64,000 nt of DNA from CAVYTF01 sp963771435 (GCA_963771435.1 CAVYTF010000009.1:372001-436000); one strand, 5' to 3'; positions 36,590 to 45,152 are shown, numbered from the stretch's first letter. The notes: generated from the letters alone by a model not told the origin. Numbers and translations: made by a program.

Positions 36590-36788
36590 TCTAATTAGAT
36601 TAAAACGTATTCTAATTAGATAAAATAAAATTCTAATTAGTTTGTTTTGTATGATGATAAGAGTAAACTGCAAACTAATTAGAAAATATTTCAGTCTAAT
36701 TAGAAACAGTTATATTCTAGTTAGAAACTAGTAAGGAATAGCTAGAAACGAATGCAGGATAACTAGAACATGTTTTATTCTAATTAGA
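36590..36788. repeat. Cluster of TCTAATTAGA palindromes
   Basis: This gene-free stretch (36414-36857) holds at least four exact 10-bp palindromes, TCTAATTAGA, at 36590, 36611, 36695 and 36779. Near copies lie at 36632 (TCTAATTAGT), 36674 (ACTAATTAGA) and 36716 (TCTAGTTAGA). The starts are 21 or 42 bases apart in most cases (36590, 36611, 36632, 36674, 36695, 36716), so they follow a 21-bp grid. They lie upstream of the minus-strand FN3-like gene and 3' of the MBL gene. Confidence 0.75.
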
Positions 36789-36857
36789 ATTAAATCTATG
36801 CTAGCTAATCGCTCACAGCTCATAGCTAATTGCTCACGGCTGATAGCTATGAGCTCC

Positions 36858-37583
36858 TCACTTCTGACCAATATCGTGATAGAACAAGAACTTCCAGCCT
36901 TGCTGCTGACCATCTTTCCACCATTGCTGGCGCAACTCCATTGCCTTCCTGCCATCATAATCATATTTCGCTACTAATTTGTTCCTCATCTGCATCGCCT
37001 GCGCTGCATCGTCGCCACCAAAGAATATTGTCTCGCCCGCTTCCCTCACCCAATAGGCCGTATGATATTTGGTGTGGGCAGCCGTCATTTTATACTCTAT
37101 ATATTCATCTATAAACCCATCGCCCTGCAACCAAACCACGTTAGCTTTTGTTTGAAGCGCCCTCAATTCATCCACCATATAGCTCGGTAACCCTTTCTCC
37201 AGGGCACGCAATAACGATCTCTGCTGAACATAATATTGCGCCTGTGGAAAAGCCGGCACATACTGACCGGAATCGTCCAGCATACATACACCTCCCGCAT
37301 GATCCTTATGCAAATGGCTCAGCAACACTTTAGTTATTTGTTCGGGCGGTATACCGATCTTTCGGAGAGAATTATGTATTTGCAGCTCCCCGTTAGTTCG
37401 AAAGCCCAAACCGGTATCAAACAATAAGACATCTTTAGAAGTGACGACGAGATAAGGATTCACCTCCACAAGCAAGCTACCTTTCGGGCGGTTCCAGAGA
37501 TTATGTTTTTTAGCATCAAAAGGAATAAAGTCTTTCGACTTATCAACCGTGAATTCCCCTTCGGGAAGAGAAAAGATCTGCAT
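36858..37583 (-). CDS. MBL-fold metallo-hydrolase
   Basis: The product is 241 aa from ATG 37583; the frame is open to 37802, but that extension is repeat DNA. The metallo-beta-lactamase motif HxHxDH is in LLSHLHKDHAGG, preceded by VLLFDTGLGFR. Other ligands are in MTAAHTKYHTAYWV and the Asp in IFFGGDDAAQA. It probably hydrolyses an ester, lactone or phosphodiester; the substrate is unknown. It is predicted cytosolic. Confidence 0.85.
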   Translation of the reverse strand: MQIFSLPEGEFTVDKSKDFIPFDAKKHNLWNRPKGSLLVEVNPYLVVTSKDVLLFDTGLGFRTNGELQIHNSLRKIGIPPEQITKVLLSHLHKDHAGGVCMLDDSGQYVPAFPQAQYYVQQRSLLRALEKGLPSYMVDELRALQTKANVVWLQGDGFIDEYIEYKMTAAHTKYHTAYWVREAGETIFFGGDDAAQAMQMRNKLVAKYDYDGRKAMELRQQWWKDGQQQGWKFLFYHDIGQK

Positions 37584-37611
37584 AGGATCAGGATTTAAAT
37601 GGTTAGTAAAT

Positions 37612-37800
37612 GAAAAGTATGTATTAAAAAATAAAAATTTATGGTTATAAATTAATGGCTTATGATCACGAAGTAAAAAGTAATAATTAAAAAATAAAAA
37701 TTTATGGTTATAAATTAATGGATTATGATGATGAAGTAAAAAGTAAAAATTAAAAAGTAAAAAATTATGATTATAAATTAATGGTTTATGATAAATGCGC
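37612..37800 (-). repeat. Three imperfect ~60-bp AT-rich direct repeats
   Basis: Each copy has AAAAATTTATGGTTATAAAT, then TAATGG.TTATGAT, then GAAGTAAAAAG. Copies start near 37625, 37690 and 37755. On the minus strand they extend the reading frame of the MBL gene as PLIYNHKFLFFN-type repeats, but the protein start is after them. The stretch to 37885 is otherwise gene-free. Confidence 0.7.
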
Positions 37801-37885
37801 AAAAGTAAATAATGCGAACTAAATGTGTTATCATGCTATTTTTTTCCTTTTTCCTTTTTCCTTTTTCCTTTTTAATTATTAGTTT

Positions 37886-39832
37886 TTACCTTTTCATTAT
37901 CCTCAAAGGGTATTCATTCATCCAGTGAGCGGATATAGAGCGAATGACCGGTTTTGTCATTTGATATAAATTGTTGCTAAGCAGATCCAGGTCTTTTCCG
38001 GTGATATTTACGTCGGGCGCCCTAACATTCCAGGTGTTGAAACCGAAGTAATATACAGTCTGTGCAGACCCCACCGTACGATAGACAGGCGCCGATATAT
38101 GCGGATCAGATCCGTTATAATTATAATAAGTAAAAACGAAGCTTGGGCCTGTTTTTTTTGTGGGATAAACATTGGGGATGACCACCGAATCAGGGGAATA
38201 AATAAGATAAAGCGAATAATCCGCCTGCGATGCAGAACTGACCAGCTCCACGTTCTGATCTTTTCTAAGCGAGTCCTTTAGCCCCTGCACCAGGTAAGAA
38301 GGTATGGGGAGATAAGCAAAAAAAGGTTGGGTAGAACTATCTGCCAACAGTTGATGAGCAGTTTTTACGGCGGTAGAATGAGGGCCATTAAAGAACAGGT
38401 TCTTTATCTGCGCTCTCGAATCCCAATGATCATAATCCGAATAAGAAGGCAGACGCGTCAAGGGAAGAATGGTTTTATTGAAGAAGAGAACGAATTGGGA
38501 CCTGGTTAGATCTGATGTGGGGATATACAGTTTAACTAACGGGCTGCTCAGTGTGTAGTGGTCTTTAACGAGAAGCGTGGCGCCGCTGGTTATCATGGAC
38601 GAAGTTCCTTTTATAATTTTTCCCACACTCCAGTCATTCTCAATAGTGGTGATCTGAACCACGCAGTTATCATTAGATCTTAACGAAAGCAGGTTACCTT
38701 TCGCCAGCCCCTCATCCGTTCCCGAATAGATCGGCACAAATTCCCCTGCGGGAGAACCGCATGTAGTTGCGATATTATCCGAACAATCTTCATTCGGCAC
38801 GCCAAAGAGGTTCATCCGGTATCTTACGGAATCGATCTTATCACAACGAAATAGGGGAGATTGCGAATAGAACTCATTCCCGATCATTTTATAAAGCGCG
38901 CTGATGATATCCTTAACGGGAGTAGTTGCGGCATGTTGGCTCATAACCCGAAGCAAAGCTTTTGTAAATACACCGTGATAGGTTCCGGTCTCATCAACAA
39001 CTTCGAGGCCTTTCTCGTAATCGCTGCAACCAGAAAACGAAAGGAATCTGTCATCCGGACGAGCGTTTGCAGTTACTGTAGAAGTATTGTCAGTTAGAGT
39101 AGAACTCAGGTTGTATGATCTCAATAAGCTGCTGGCCGAATCCTGGTAGGTTTTGGTCAGATCCCGGTAGCTGCTAACTTGAAGCAAAGTGCTGCTGTCC
39201 ATTTTCGTTGCAGAACCGGCAACTGCTGACTGGATATCATCAAGATCTATTGCTTTCTCTTTAAATGCAGGTTGGGGCGTATTATAAATGGGTGCCGCCA
39301 TGTCAAAAGACATCCCGGCCAGTATATTTCCGCTGTAGCAACAATCAAAGAAGGATGTAAGCGTTACCTTTTTCTCCACGAACATGTTAAATATGCTCGT
39401 CATCTCATTATTATTCAACAGGAAATCCTGGTTATCTGCGTAGAGATCACTCATTACCATCGCGCCATCAAATGTTTTCTCTGCACCATTACTATACATC
39501 CATACGCCATGGCCCGAAAAATAAAAAACCACGTTATCTCCCGCCTTACACTTACCTAATATTTTCATCAGCGATAGAATAATGGATTGCTTCGTAGCAT
39601 CAGCATCAAAAAGCGTATTAATACCCTCCGCCTTGAAGCCAAACCTGTTGATGAGCAGGTATTTCATTGCCGTTGCATCATTATCACAACCGTTCAACTG
39701 GCTATAAATTTGCCCGGGAGCATTATAATATTTGTTGATCCCTACAAGTAAAGCATATTTTTGTTGTGCTGGCGCGATAAGAAAGCTTAAACTGAAAAAG
39801 ATCGCACCAGAAAGTTTTAGTATTTTGTGCAT
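37886..39832 (-). CDS. Secreted caspase-family (C14) protease
   Basis: The product is 648 aa from ATG 39832, chosen because MHKILKLSGAIFFSLSFLIA is a signal peptide. The caspase p20-like domain starts at KYALLVGINKYYNAPGQ. The catalytic His108 is in YFSGHGVW and the catalytic Cys in SFFDCCYSGN (164-165). The C-terminal 300 residues have no recognised domain. Bacterial metacaspase-like proteases cleave after basic or acidic residues; the target is unknown. It is divergent from a TPR membrane protein, with 47 bp between starts, so the pair may be co-regulated. Confidence 0.87.
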   Translation of the reverse strand: MHKILKLSGAIFFSLSFLIAPAQQKYALLVGINKYYNAPGQIYSQLNGCDNDATAMKYLLINRFGFKAEGINTLFDADATKQSIILSLMKILGKCKAGDNVVFYFSGHGVWMYSNGAEKTFDGAMVMSDLYADNQDFLLNNNEMTSIFNMFVEKKVTLTSFFDCCYSGNILAGMSFDMAAPIYNTPQPAFKEKAIDLDDIQSAVAGSATKMDSSTLLQVSSYRDLTKTYQDSASSLLRSYNLSSTLTDNTSTVTANARPDDRFLSFSGCSDYEKGLEVVDETGTYHGVFTKALLRVMSQHAATTPVKDIISALYKMIGNEFYSQSPLFRCDKIDSVRYRMNLFGVPNEDCSDNIATTCGSPAGEFVPIYSGTDEGLAKGNLLSLRSNDNCVVQITTIENDWSVGKIIKGTSSMITSGATLLVKDHYTLSSPLVKLYIPTSDLTRSQFVLFFNKTILPLTRLPSYSDYDHWDSRAQIKNLFFNGPHSTAVKTAHQLLADSSTQPFFAYLPIPSYLVQGLKDSLRKDQNVELVSSASQADYSLYLIYSPDSVVIPNVYPTKKTGPSFVFTYYNYNGSDPHISAPVYRTVGSAQTVYYFGFNTWNVRAPDVNITGKDLDLLSNNLYQMTKPVIRSISAHWMNEYPLRIMKR

Positions 39833-39879
39833 ATTGAACTCGTTGTTTATATATGTTATTGACAACTAAATACAACTCC

Positions 39880-40809
39880 ATGAAAAGAGTATTCGCTCTT
39901 TTAACTGCTGTCTCTCTTTCACTAACATCTTATAGCCAGCACAATTTAATTGATAGTTTGCAAACTGCATTAAGAAAAGAGAAAACTGATACAGGAAAGG
40001 CCGAGATTCTTATCAGCCTGTGCTACAAATACCAGGATTATAAGCCTGATTCTGCATTATTACTTGCGCAGGAGGCGTACTCGCTTTCAGTTAAACATGC
40101 ATACACCTGGGGAGAAAATGACGCTTTGAGCCGCATAGCGCTATCGTATGACAGGCTGGGAGATTATACACAGTCGCTTGAATATTACATAAGGCTGTTA
40201 AAGATAGAAGAGCAACGGGGGTACCCTGATGATATTGCTACTGTTGATATGAGTATAGCACTGGTTTACAATAGTGAAAAAGATGCTGCCGATGCCTTTT
40301 TTTATGCGCTTAAAGCTGATTCAATTATTAAGAAAAATAATTTAGAAATGCTTAGCAGGTATAGCTTGCTGAACCTGGGTGAGATATCTGAAAAGGCGAA
40401 TAAACTGCCTCTTGCTTTATCCTACACCCTTGAATGCTATAGCAAGTCTGTGGGGGCCAATGACAGCGTGATAACAGGCACGGCGTTAAATAACCTGGGA
40501 AATATTTATTCAAAAATGGACAATCCTGAACAGGCGGTTGCCAGCTACGAAGCAAGTGCGCCGTATCTTATAGCACTAAATGATAATTACAACCTTTCTG
40601 AATGTGAATTAGGATTAGCCAAGGTTTTTTACAAAAAAGGGTTAACTGATTCGGCAAGGAATTATGCTATGTCAGCTTATAATTTATCTACAAGAAATGG
40701 ATTTCTCAATCATGCATTTGATGCAAGCATATTTCTCTCTCAATTGTATAAGAAAGAAAATAAGATTGACAGCGCTTTTGCTTATCACGAGTATCATGTA
40801 CTCCCTTAA
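39880..40809 (+). CDS. TPR-repeat protein, N-terminal part (frameshifted)
   Basis: The product is 309 aa from ATG 39880. After the signal peptide MKRVFALLTAVSLSLTSYSQ there are about six tetratricopeptide repeats, for example SRIALSYDRLGDYTQSLEYY and NNLGNIYSKMDNPEQAVASY. The frame ends at HEYHVLP. The following frame (from about 40796) continues with YSLKDSIQSIEKVKQLTSIT and a coiled coil, as in one-piece TPR sensor proteins of this phylum. Removing one C near 40795 joins them. This is not in a homopolymer. Confidence 0.8.
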   Translation: MKRVFALLTAVSLSLTSYSQHNLIDSLQTALRKEKTDTGKAEILISLCYKYQDYKPDSALLLAQEAYSLSVKHAYTWGENDALSRIALSYDRLGDYTQSLEYYIRLLKIEEQRGYPDDIATVDMSIALVYNSEKDAADAFFYALKADSIIKKNNLEMLSRYSLLNLGEISEKANKLPLALSYTLECYSKSVGANDSVITGTALNNLGNIYSKMDNPEQAVASYEASAPYLIALNDNYNLSECELGLAKVFYKKGLTDSARNYAMSAYNLSTRNGFLNHAFDASIFLSQLYKKENKIDSAFAYHEYHVLP

Positions 40810-41284
40810 AGATTCCATACAAAGCATAGAAAAGGTAAAGCAGCTTACAAGTATAACTATTGAAGAACAATTAAGGCAGAAACAAATAGCAGAGCAGCTT
40901 GAACAGGATAAAAAAGACCTGAATGAAAAGCTACAGCTACTCTTTATTGGTATTATGATACCTGCCTTTTTCCTGATAAGCATTTATCTTAGCAGAAAGA
41001 AAGTGCATAGTAAGCTAATAGAGTTTTCAGGTATTGTATCGCTACTCTTATTGTTTGAATACATTACCCTTCTTATACACCCCTTTGTTGCGGAAAAAAC
41101 AAACCACTCCCCGTTCCTGGAAATAATTATTTTAGTAGCTATAGCTGCGCTCATTACACCTATTCATCACCGGCTGGAACGATGGCTTATGACGAAGCTT
41201 GCAATAATGCATGAAAGGCATATCCATAAATATGCTCACCCTGCAGCAGAAACTACAGAGGAAGAAAATACCACAAGTAACTGA
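40796..41284 (+). pseudogene. TPR protein, coiled-coil and membrane part (after the frameshift)
   Basis: This is the 3' part of the gene at 39880. It encodes a coiled coil (TIEEQLRQKQIAEQLEQDKK) and three hydrophobic helices (LLFIGIMIPAFFLISIYL; GIVSLLLLFEYITLLIHPF; IIILVAIAALITPIHH). There is no kinase, cyclase or DNA-binding domain after the helices, unlike many TPR sensor proteins. ATG 40796 could in principle start a separate membrane protein. The stop is directly next to that of the convergent lipoprotein gene. Confidence 0.6.
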
Positions 41285-41521
41285 TTAAGGATGATGCGGA
41301 GGAGGCGGAGGAGGCTGGTCTCCCCTGTGGCCTGTATCGGCTGGTTTCATGGCAGTATCTGTGTGCATTGTTGAACTGTCAGCCATTGGAGCCACTGTTG
41401 ATGAGTCTTTCTTACTAGCGTCTCCGTTGGTGTTGTTGCAGCTATAGGCAACAGGCATTAATATAAATGCCAAGCCAACGAGTAACTTACCAGAGCGGCT
41501 AAAAAGGGTTGTTGTGTGCAT
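41285..41521 (-). CDS. Small lipoprotein with Pro/His tail
   Basis: The product is 78 aa from ATG 41521; an ATG at 41557 is also in frame. A signal segment, KLLVGLAFILMPVAYSCNN, has a lipobox Cys. The mature part is short and disordered: SKKDSSTVAPMADSSTMHTD, then RGDQPPPPPPHHP. There is no domain. The gene converges with the TPR gene without a gap. Confidence 0.6.
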   Translation of the reverse strand: MHTTTLFSRSGKLLVGLAFILMPVAYSCNNTNGDASKKDSSTVAPMADSSTMHTDTAMKPADTGHRGDQPPPPPPHHP

Positions 41522-41694
41522 GGTTGATATTTTTGCTAAAAATAAGCTCTTTTTCATAAACAGGTCATGATGATAATAAAAATATTTGTAGGGAAAGAGG
41601 AGTAGAGAAGAAATCAATGACAGAAAGACATTAAGGAAAAATGGTAAGGATGCGGGATGATGGGGCAGGCATGGACAAGTGGGAGTGTAGCGAA

Positions 41695-41814
41695 GGTGGC
41701 AGGAAGGACGCAGGAAGGTGGCAGGGGGGTGGAATGACTGCCGCGAAGGATGAAAAGGGGGATTTTTGATAAATAGAAAAATAATAGCAAGAAAATTTCG
41801 GAAATATTGGCAGG
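41695..41814 (-). repeat. Dispersed intergenic repeat, family 1 copy B
   Basis: Read on the minus strand it runs CTGCCAATATTTCCG, a T-rich block, a C run and CCTGCGTCCTTCCTGCCACC, in the same order as 2146-2264 on the plus strand. It contains no gene. Confidence 0.6.
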
Positions 41815-41901
41815 TTGAAAAATAGGGATGGGAAGAAACATTTGTTTCCCAGAAGGCAGCATAAGTTAATGCAGTAAAGAGAGGAGGGAATATTTTTTAG
41901 A

Positions 41902-42141
41902 TCACTTCACTTCTTCGAAGTCTATGTACTCGCTGTCGTTGGCAGGGGGAGTGGCTTTTGACTGATAAGTGGTTTTGTTGGGAGGGTTTGCCTGTGTGTG
42001 GAGTTGCTGCTCCTGCATTTCCTTTATTTTGCTGCGCATTGAGGAGGCTACTTTGGTAACAGGAACGATGAGGTCAAAAACAAGCCTGTATAAAAAATAT
42101 ATTACCAAGCCTGTAAAAAAGAGTTCTATTAATTCACCCAT
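41902..42141 (-). CDS. Small membrane protein, DUF4834-like
   Basis: The product is 79 aa. An N-terminal helix (LIELFFTGLVIYFLYRLVFD) is followed by a basic amphipathic stretch (KVASSMRSKIKEMQEQQ) and an acidic end (SEYIDFEEVK). The layout matches the short DUF4834-type proteins of Bacteroidota. The function is unknown, and no partner gene is adjacent. Confidence 0.65.
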   Translation of the reverse strand: MGELIELFFTGLVIYFLYRLVFDLIVPVTKVASSMRSKIKEMQEQQLHTQANPPNKTTYQSKATPPANDSEYIDFEEVK

Positions 42142-42429
42142 AATGTTGCAAAGATAAGTGGCTATTATTGAACTGATATGCTGAATGTTTGTTTTTTGAC
42201 AAACGGTTAACAGGGGGAAATACTGGTAGTGTTTTAGTTCATATTGTTTAAATTAAGAAAATACTGCAACCTGAAGTTTATAAAATTCATTAGATTGCTT
42301 CGATAAGGCAATAAAATCTTGGGGTAATTAATAAGGTAATAAGGTTAGTTGATCGGCTCTATTTTTTCTACTAAGGTTTAGGGTAGAAATAAAGAAGGTT
42401 ATCATTACAAAAAGAATATCATTTTGAAG

Positions 42430-42597
42430 ATGAGTGAGGAAGCAAAAATAGAAAGAAGTCCGGGAGACGGGAAGACAGAAAGTCGGGAAGACGTGAGCGG
42501 TGAATTGTCAATCGTGAATACTGAAGCTTCTGCAGAAATCAATCAATCAGGAAATCCCTCAATCAGAAATAAATATGGAAGTACATCATCATCCTGA
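42430..42597 (+). pseudogene. Truncated gene copy A (N-terminal fragment)
   Basis: The product is 55 aa, starting SEEAKIERSPGDGKTESRED. An extra G in TCAATCAGG shifts the frame relative to copy C, so it ends STSSS instead of reading EVHHHPD. It has a complete leader and start codon but no membrane segment. It is the oldest-looking copy by its substitutions. Confidence 0.6.
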
Positions 42598-42727
42598 TAT
42601 TCATCATAAAAAGAAAAATTTCAGGGAATATTTTTTAGAGTTCTTAATGATGGGATCCATTTTTTCTACTAAGGTTTAGGGTAGAAATAAACAAGGTTAT
42701 CATTACAAAAAGAATGTCATTTGGAAA

Positions 42728-42907
42728 ATGAGTGAAGAAGAAAACACAGAAGAAAGACCGGAAGACGGGAAGACAGAAAGTCGGGAAGACGTGAGTGGTG
42801 AATCGTCAATCGTGAATACCGAAGCTTCTGCAGAAATCAATCAATCAGGAAATCCCTCAATCAGAAATAAATATGGAAGTACATCATCATCCCGATATTC
42901 ATCATAA
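42728..42907 (+). pseudogene. Truncated gene copy B (N-terminal fragment)
   Basis: The product is 59 aa, starting SEEENTEERPEDGKTESRED. It has the same extra G as copy A, so the His-rich and membrane parts are out of frame. The coding similarity to the full gene ends near 42957, where the transposase region begins. Confidence 0.6.
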
Positions 42908-43044
42908 AAAGAAAAATTTCAGGGAATATTTTTTAGAGTTCTTAATGATATTTCCTGAGATAAAACCCGGTATCAAAAACCTTAGCAGAAAGGGACTTGT
43001 ATTTTATAACCAACCTTATTGCCTTATTTAAAATTGTAAAGGGA

Positions 43045-43503
43045 ATGAAAATCGAATACAATAATTTATACACCCATTTTATATTTTCCACGTTGCACAG
43101 GATGCCGGTTATTGAAGAAAAGCATCGGGAAAGAATTGAAAAATATATTACCGGCATAGTGAATAATAATGATTCGCACCTCTACTCGATCTATGCAAAT
43201 CCGGAACATGTTCATTTTCTTATTTCCCGCTCACCAAAATTGTCAGAAGAAAATATTGCAACGATAGTTGCTGAAAGTTCAACCCGATTTATCAATGAAA
43301 ATAAACTTTGCACAGGGCATTTTCAGTGGCAGGATTCTGCATCTGCATTTTCGGTTTCAAAATCGGATATAGACAAAGTTTGTAAGTACATACTTAATCA
43401 GCCGGAGCATCATCGTAAAGTCAGTTTTCAGGAAGAGTATGATACATTTATAAAATTTTATCAGAAAACCTTGCTCCCTTTTGGAAAGCGTGTGAAAGAA
43501 TAA
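43045..43503 (+). mobile_element. IS200-like Y1 transposase (REP-associated type, RAYT)
   Basis: The product is 152 aa from ATG 43045. The HUH motif is ANPEHVHFLI (His55, His57) and the catalytic Tyr115 is in KVCKYILNQPEHHRK. The start, NNLYTHFIFSTLHRMPVI, is typical. Y1 transposases cut and rejoin single-stranded DNA at hairpins. No tnpB is present, and clear left and right ends were not identified. Its stop codon is immediately next to AATAAGGTAATAAGGTTAGT, a block that also precedes repeat unit A. It lies between the two tandem duplications. Confidence 0.88.
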
Positions 43504-43598
43504 GGTAATAAGGTTAGTTGATGGGATCCATTTTTTCTACTAAGGTTTAGGGTGGAAATAAAGAAAGTTATCATTACAAAAAGAATATCATTTGGAAA

Positions 43599-43847
43599 AT
43601 GAGTGAAGAAGAAAAAATAGAAGAAAGACCGGAAGACGGAAAGACTGAAAGTCAGGAAGACGTGAGTGGTGAATCGTCAATCGTGAATACCGAAGATTCT
43701 GCAGAAATCAATCAATCAGAAATCCCTCAATCAGAAATAAATATGGAAGTACATCATCATCCCGATATTCATCATAAAAAGAAAAATTTCAGGGAATATT
43801 TTTTAGAATTCTTAATGATGGGATCCATTTTTTCTACTAAGGTTTAG
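43599..43847 (+). pseudogene. Truncated gene copy C (frame kept through the His-rich region)
   Basis: The product is 82 aa. It reads from SEEEKIEERPEDGKTESQED through NMEVHHHPDIHHKKKNFREY and FLEFLM, then ends MGSIFSTKV because the next unit begins. It lacks the extra G of the other copies, so it shows the ancestral fused frame: acidic leader, His-rich segment, then the start of the membrane helix. As it stands it would be a soluble fragment. Confidence 0.6.
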
Positions 43848-43895
43848 GGTGGAAATAAAGAAAGTTATCATTACAAAAAGAATATCATTTGGAAA

Positions 43896-44063
43896 ATGAG
43901 TGAAGAAGAAAAAATAGAAGAAAGACCGGAAGACGGAAAGACTGAAAGTTCGCAAGACGTGATTGGTGAATGGCCAATTGTAAATACTGAAGCTTCTGCA
44001 GAAATCAATCAATCAGGAAATCCCTCAATCAGAAATAAATATGGAAGTACATCATCATCCTGA
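43896..44063 (+). pseudogene. Truncated frame D, leader of the full membrane-protein gene
   Basis: The product is 55 aa, starting SEEEKIEERPEDGKTESSQD. The extra G sends it out of frame and it stops at TGA 44061-44063. That is 23 bases after the ATG (44041) used by the full gene in the +1 frame. It may act as a leader peptide for the following gene, or simply be decayed coding sequence. Confidence 0.55.
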
Positions 44064-44793
44064 CCTGCATCATAAAAGAAAAAATTTGAGGGAATATTTT
44101 TTAGAATTCTTAATGATATTTCTTGCGGTGACAATGGGATTTTTTGCGGAAGGGCTGCGGGAAAACATGACCGACAAACAAAAGGAAAAAGAATATATGA
44201 GCAGCCTCATAAACAATCTAGAGCAGGATACGGCTAACTTGAATTTGGCTATCCGCCAAAATGAAAAAAAGAGTAAAGGCCTTGACAGCCTGATCCTTTT
44301 ATCTTTTAGAAACATTGCAGAACCGGCTAACAGGCAACAATTATATAGATATGCATTCAAGTATATTAGTTTTTATTCTGTATTTATAAGTGATGATGCT
44401 ACTATGCTCCAACTTAAAAATGCCGGTGGTTTGCGGCTGATCAAACATAGTCATGTGGCCGACAGCATTGCGGAATATGACTTGAAAATGAGGAATATCT
44501 ATGCTGCAGAAACACCTTATATAAAAGCAGGCAGCAATGCTATAGATGCAGTGCAGGAATTGTTAGTAACCACCTGGCTTCAAGATACCTCGTATATCAA
44601 AAACGATGTATTTACTAATAAGGAACTGCCCTTGCTGACCAATGATCCGCAAAGAATAACAATATTCTTTAACAAAATTTCCTATGAACGCGGATGGACG
44701 AGGAATTATATAGATAATTTAGTGGAAACTCTTCCTTATACAATAAGACTTATCACTTTTCTAAAAAAGGAATATCATTTAGAAAATGAGTGA
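44041..44793 (+). CDS. Single-helix membrane protein with His-rich N terminus
   Basis: The product is 250 aa from ATG 44041. It starts EVHHHPDLHHKRKNLREYFL and then has one membrane helix (FLMIFLAVTMGFFAEGL). A long helical soluble domain follows (KEKEYMSSLINNLEQDTANL through FFNKISYERGWTRNYIDNLV). Proteins starting PDLHHK...EYFLEFLMIFLAV are widespread in Bacteroidota, without known function. In copy C this ATG is internal to a longer frame, so the gene may have lost its acidic leader by a one-base insertion. It overlaps the next gene by 8 bp. Confidence 0.75.
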   Translation: MEVHHHPDLHHKRKNLREYFLEFLMIFLAVTMGFFAEGLRENMTDKQKEKEYMSSLINNLEQDTANLNLAIRQNEKKSKGLDSLILLSFRNIAEPANRQQLYRYAFKYISFYSVFISDDATMLQLKNAGGLRLIKHSHVADSIAEYDLKMRNIYAAETPYIKAGSNAIDAVQELLVTTWLQDTSYIKNDVFTNKELPLLTNDPQRITIFFNKISYERGWTRNYIDNLVETLPYTIRLITFLKKEYHLENE

Positions 44794-45022
44794 AGAAGAA
44801 AAAATAGAAAGAAGTCGGGGGGACGGGAAGACGGAAAGTCGGGAAGACGTGAGTGGTGAATCGTCAGCCGTGAGTGAAAAACCACAACCGACCAATCAAC
44901 AACAACAAACAGAAAGCAAGGAAGTACATTATCACCCTGACCTGCATCATAAGAAAAAAAACTTCAGAGAATATTTTTTTGACGAATCATGTATGAAAAG
45001 CCTGAAAAGTATTAAAATTTGA
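44786..45022 (+). pseudogene. Truncated paralogue F of the His-rich membrane protein
   Basis: The product is 78 aa. SEEEKIERSRGDGKTESRED, a Gln-rich stretch and VHYHPDLHHKKKNFREYFF are kept, then similarity ends abruptly at about 44983 and it finishes DESCMKSLKSIKI. It is a second member of the family (not a copy of units A-D) fused by deletion or insertion to unrelated sequence. Confidence 0.6.
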
Positions 45023-45144
45023 CATTGCCGAAAACATACTTGCATTTGGTAAGGGAAGTGAAAATAGTACGATTTGGGAAAATGAAAGGGGCGAACCGCT
45101 TGACTTAAATACAGAAAAAAACGGAATATATTGCGAAAATGTCT

Positions 45145-45152
45145 TACTTTTG
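45145..45152 (+). promoter_or_regulatory. Candidate -7 promoter box TACTTTTG before rimP
   Basis: TACTTTTG is an exact TAnnTTTG match 57 bases before the rimP ATG. A transcript from it would begin just before the hairpin at 45174. No clear -33 TTTG is seen. Confidence 0.4.

Larger units (their letters stand above)
42362..42957 (+). repeat. 298-bp tandem duplication, units A and B
   Basis: Unit A (42362-42659) and unit B (42660-42957) each start TTTTTTCTACTAAGGTTTAG and include about 67 bases of leader plus the start of a membrane-protein gene up to TTCTTAATGA. The junction reads TGGGATCC. Unit B runs about 10 bases further (ATATTTCCTGA) before it diverges from the full gene. The block AATAAGGTAATAAGGTTAGT precedes unit A and also unit C. 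Confidence 0.88.
43531..44124 (+). repeat. 297-bp tandem duplication, units C and D
   Basis: Unit C (43531-43827) and unit D (43828-44124) have the same plan as A and B but share their own differences (GGGTGGAAATAAAGAAAGTT in the leader). They are thus a later or separate duplication. Unit D continues without a break into the full-length membrane-protein gene. Confidence 0.88.

Noticed and set aside
36858..37802. MBL protein with a 73-residue N-terminal extension
   Set aside because: The extension is translated AT-rich direct repeat; the enzyme's natural start is at 37583.
40664..40795. N-terminal part of a separate membrane protein starting at 40664
   Set aside because: These codons overlap the last TPR repeats in another frame; only the part after about 40796 looks like protein.
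42997..43503. Complete IS200/IS605 element with defined ends
   Set aside because: The transposase is clear, but no left and right hairpin ends or tnpB could be identified by eye.
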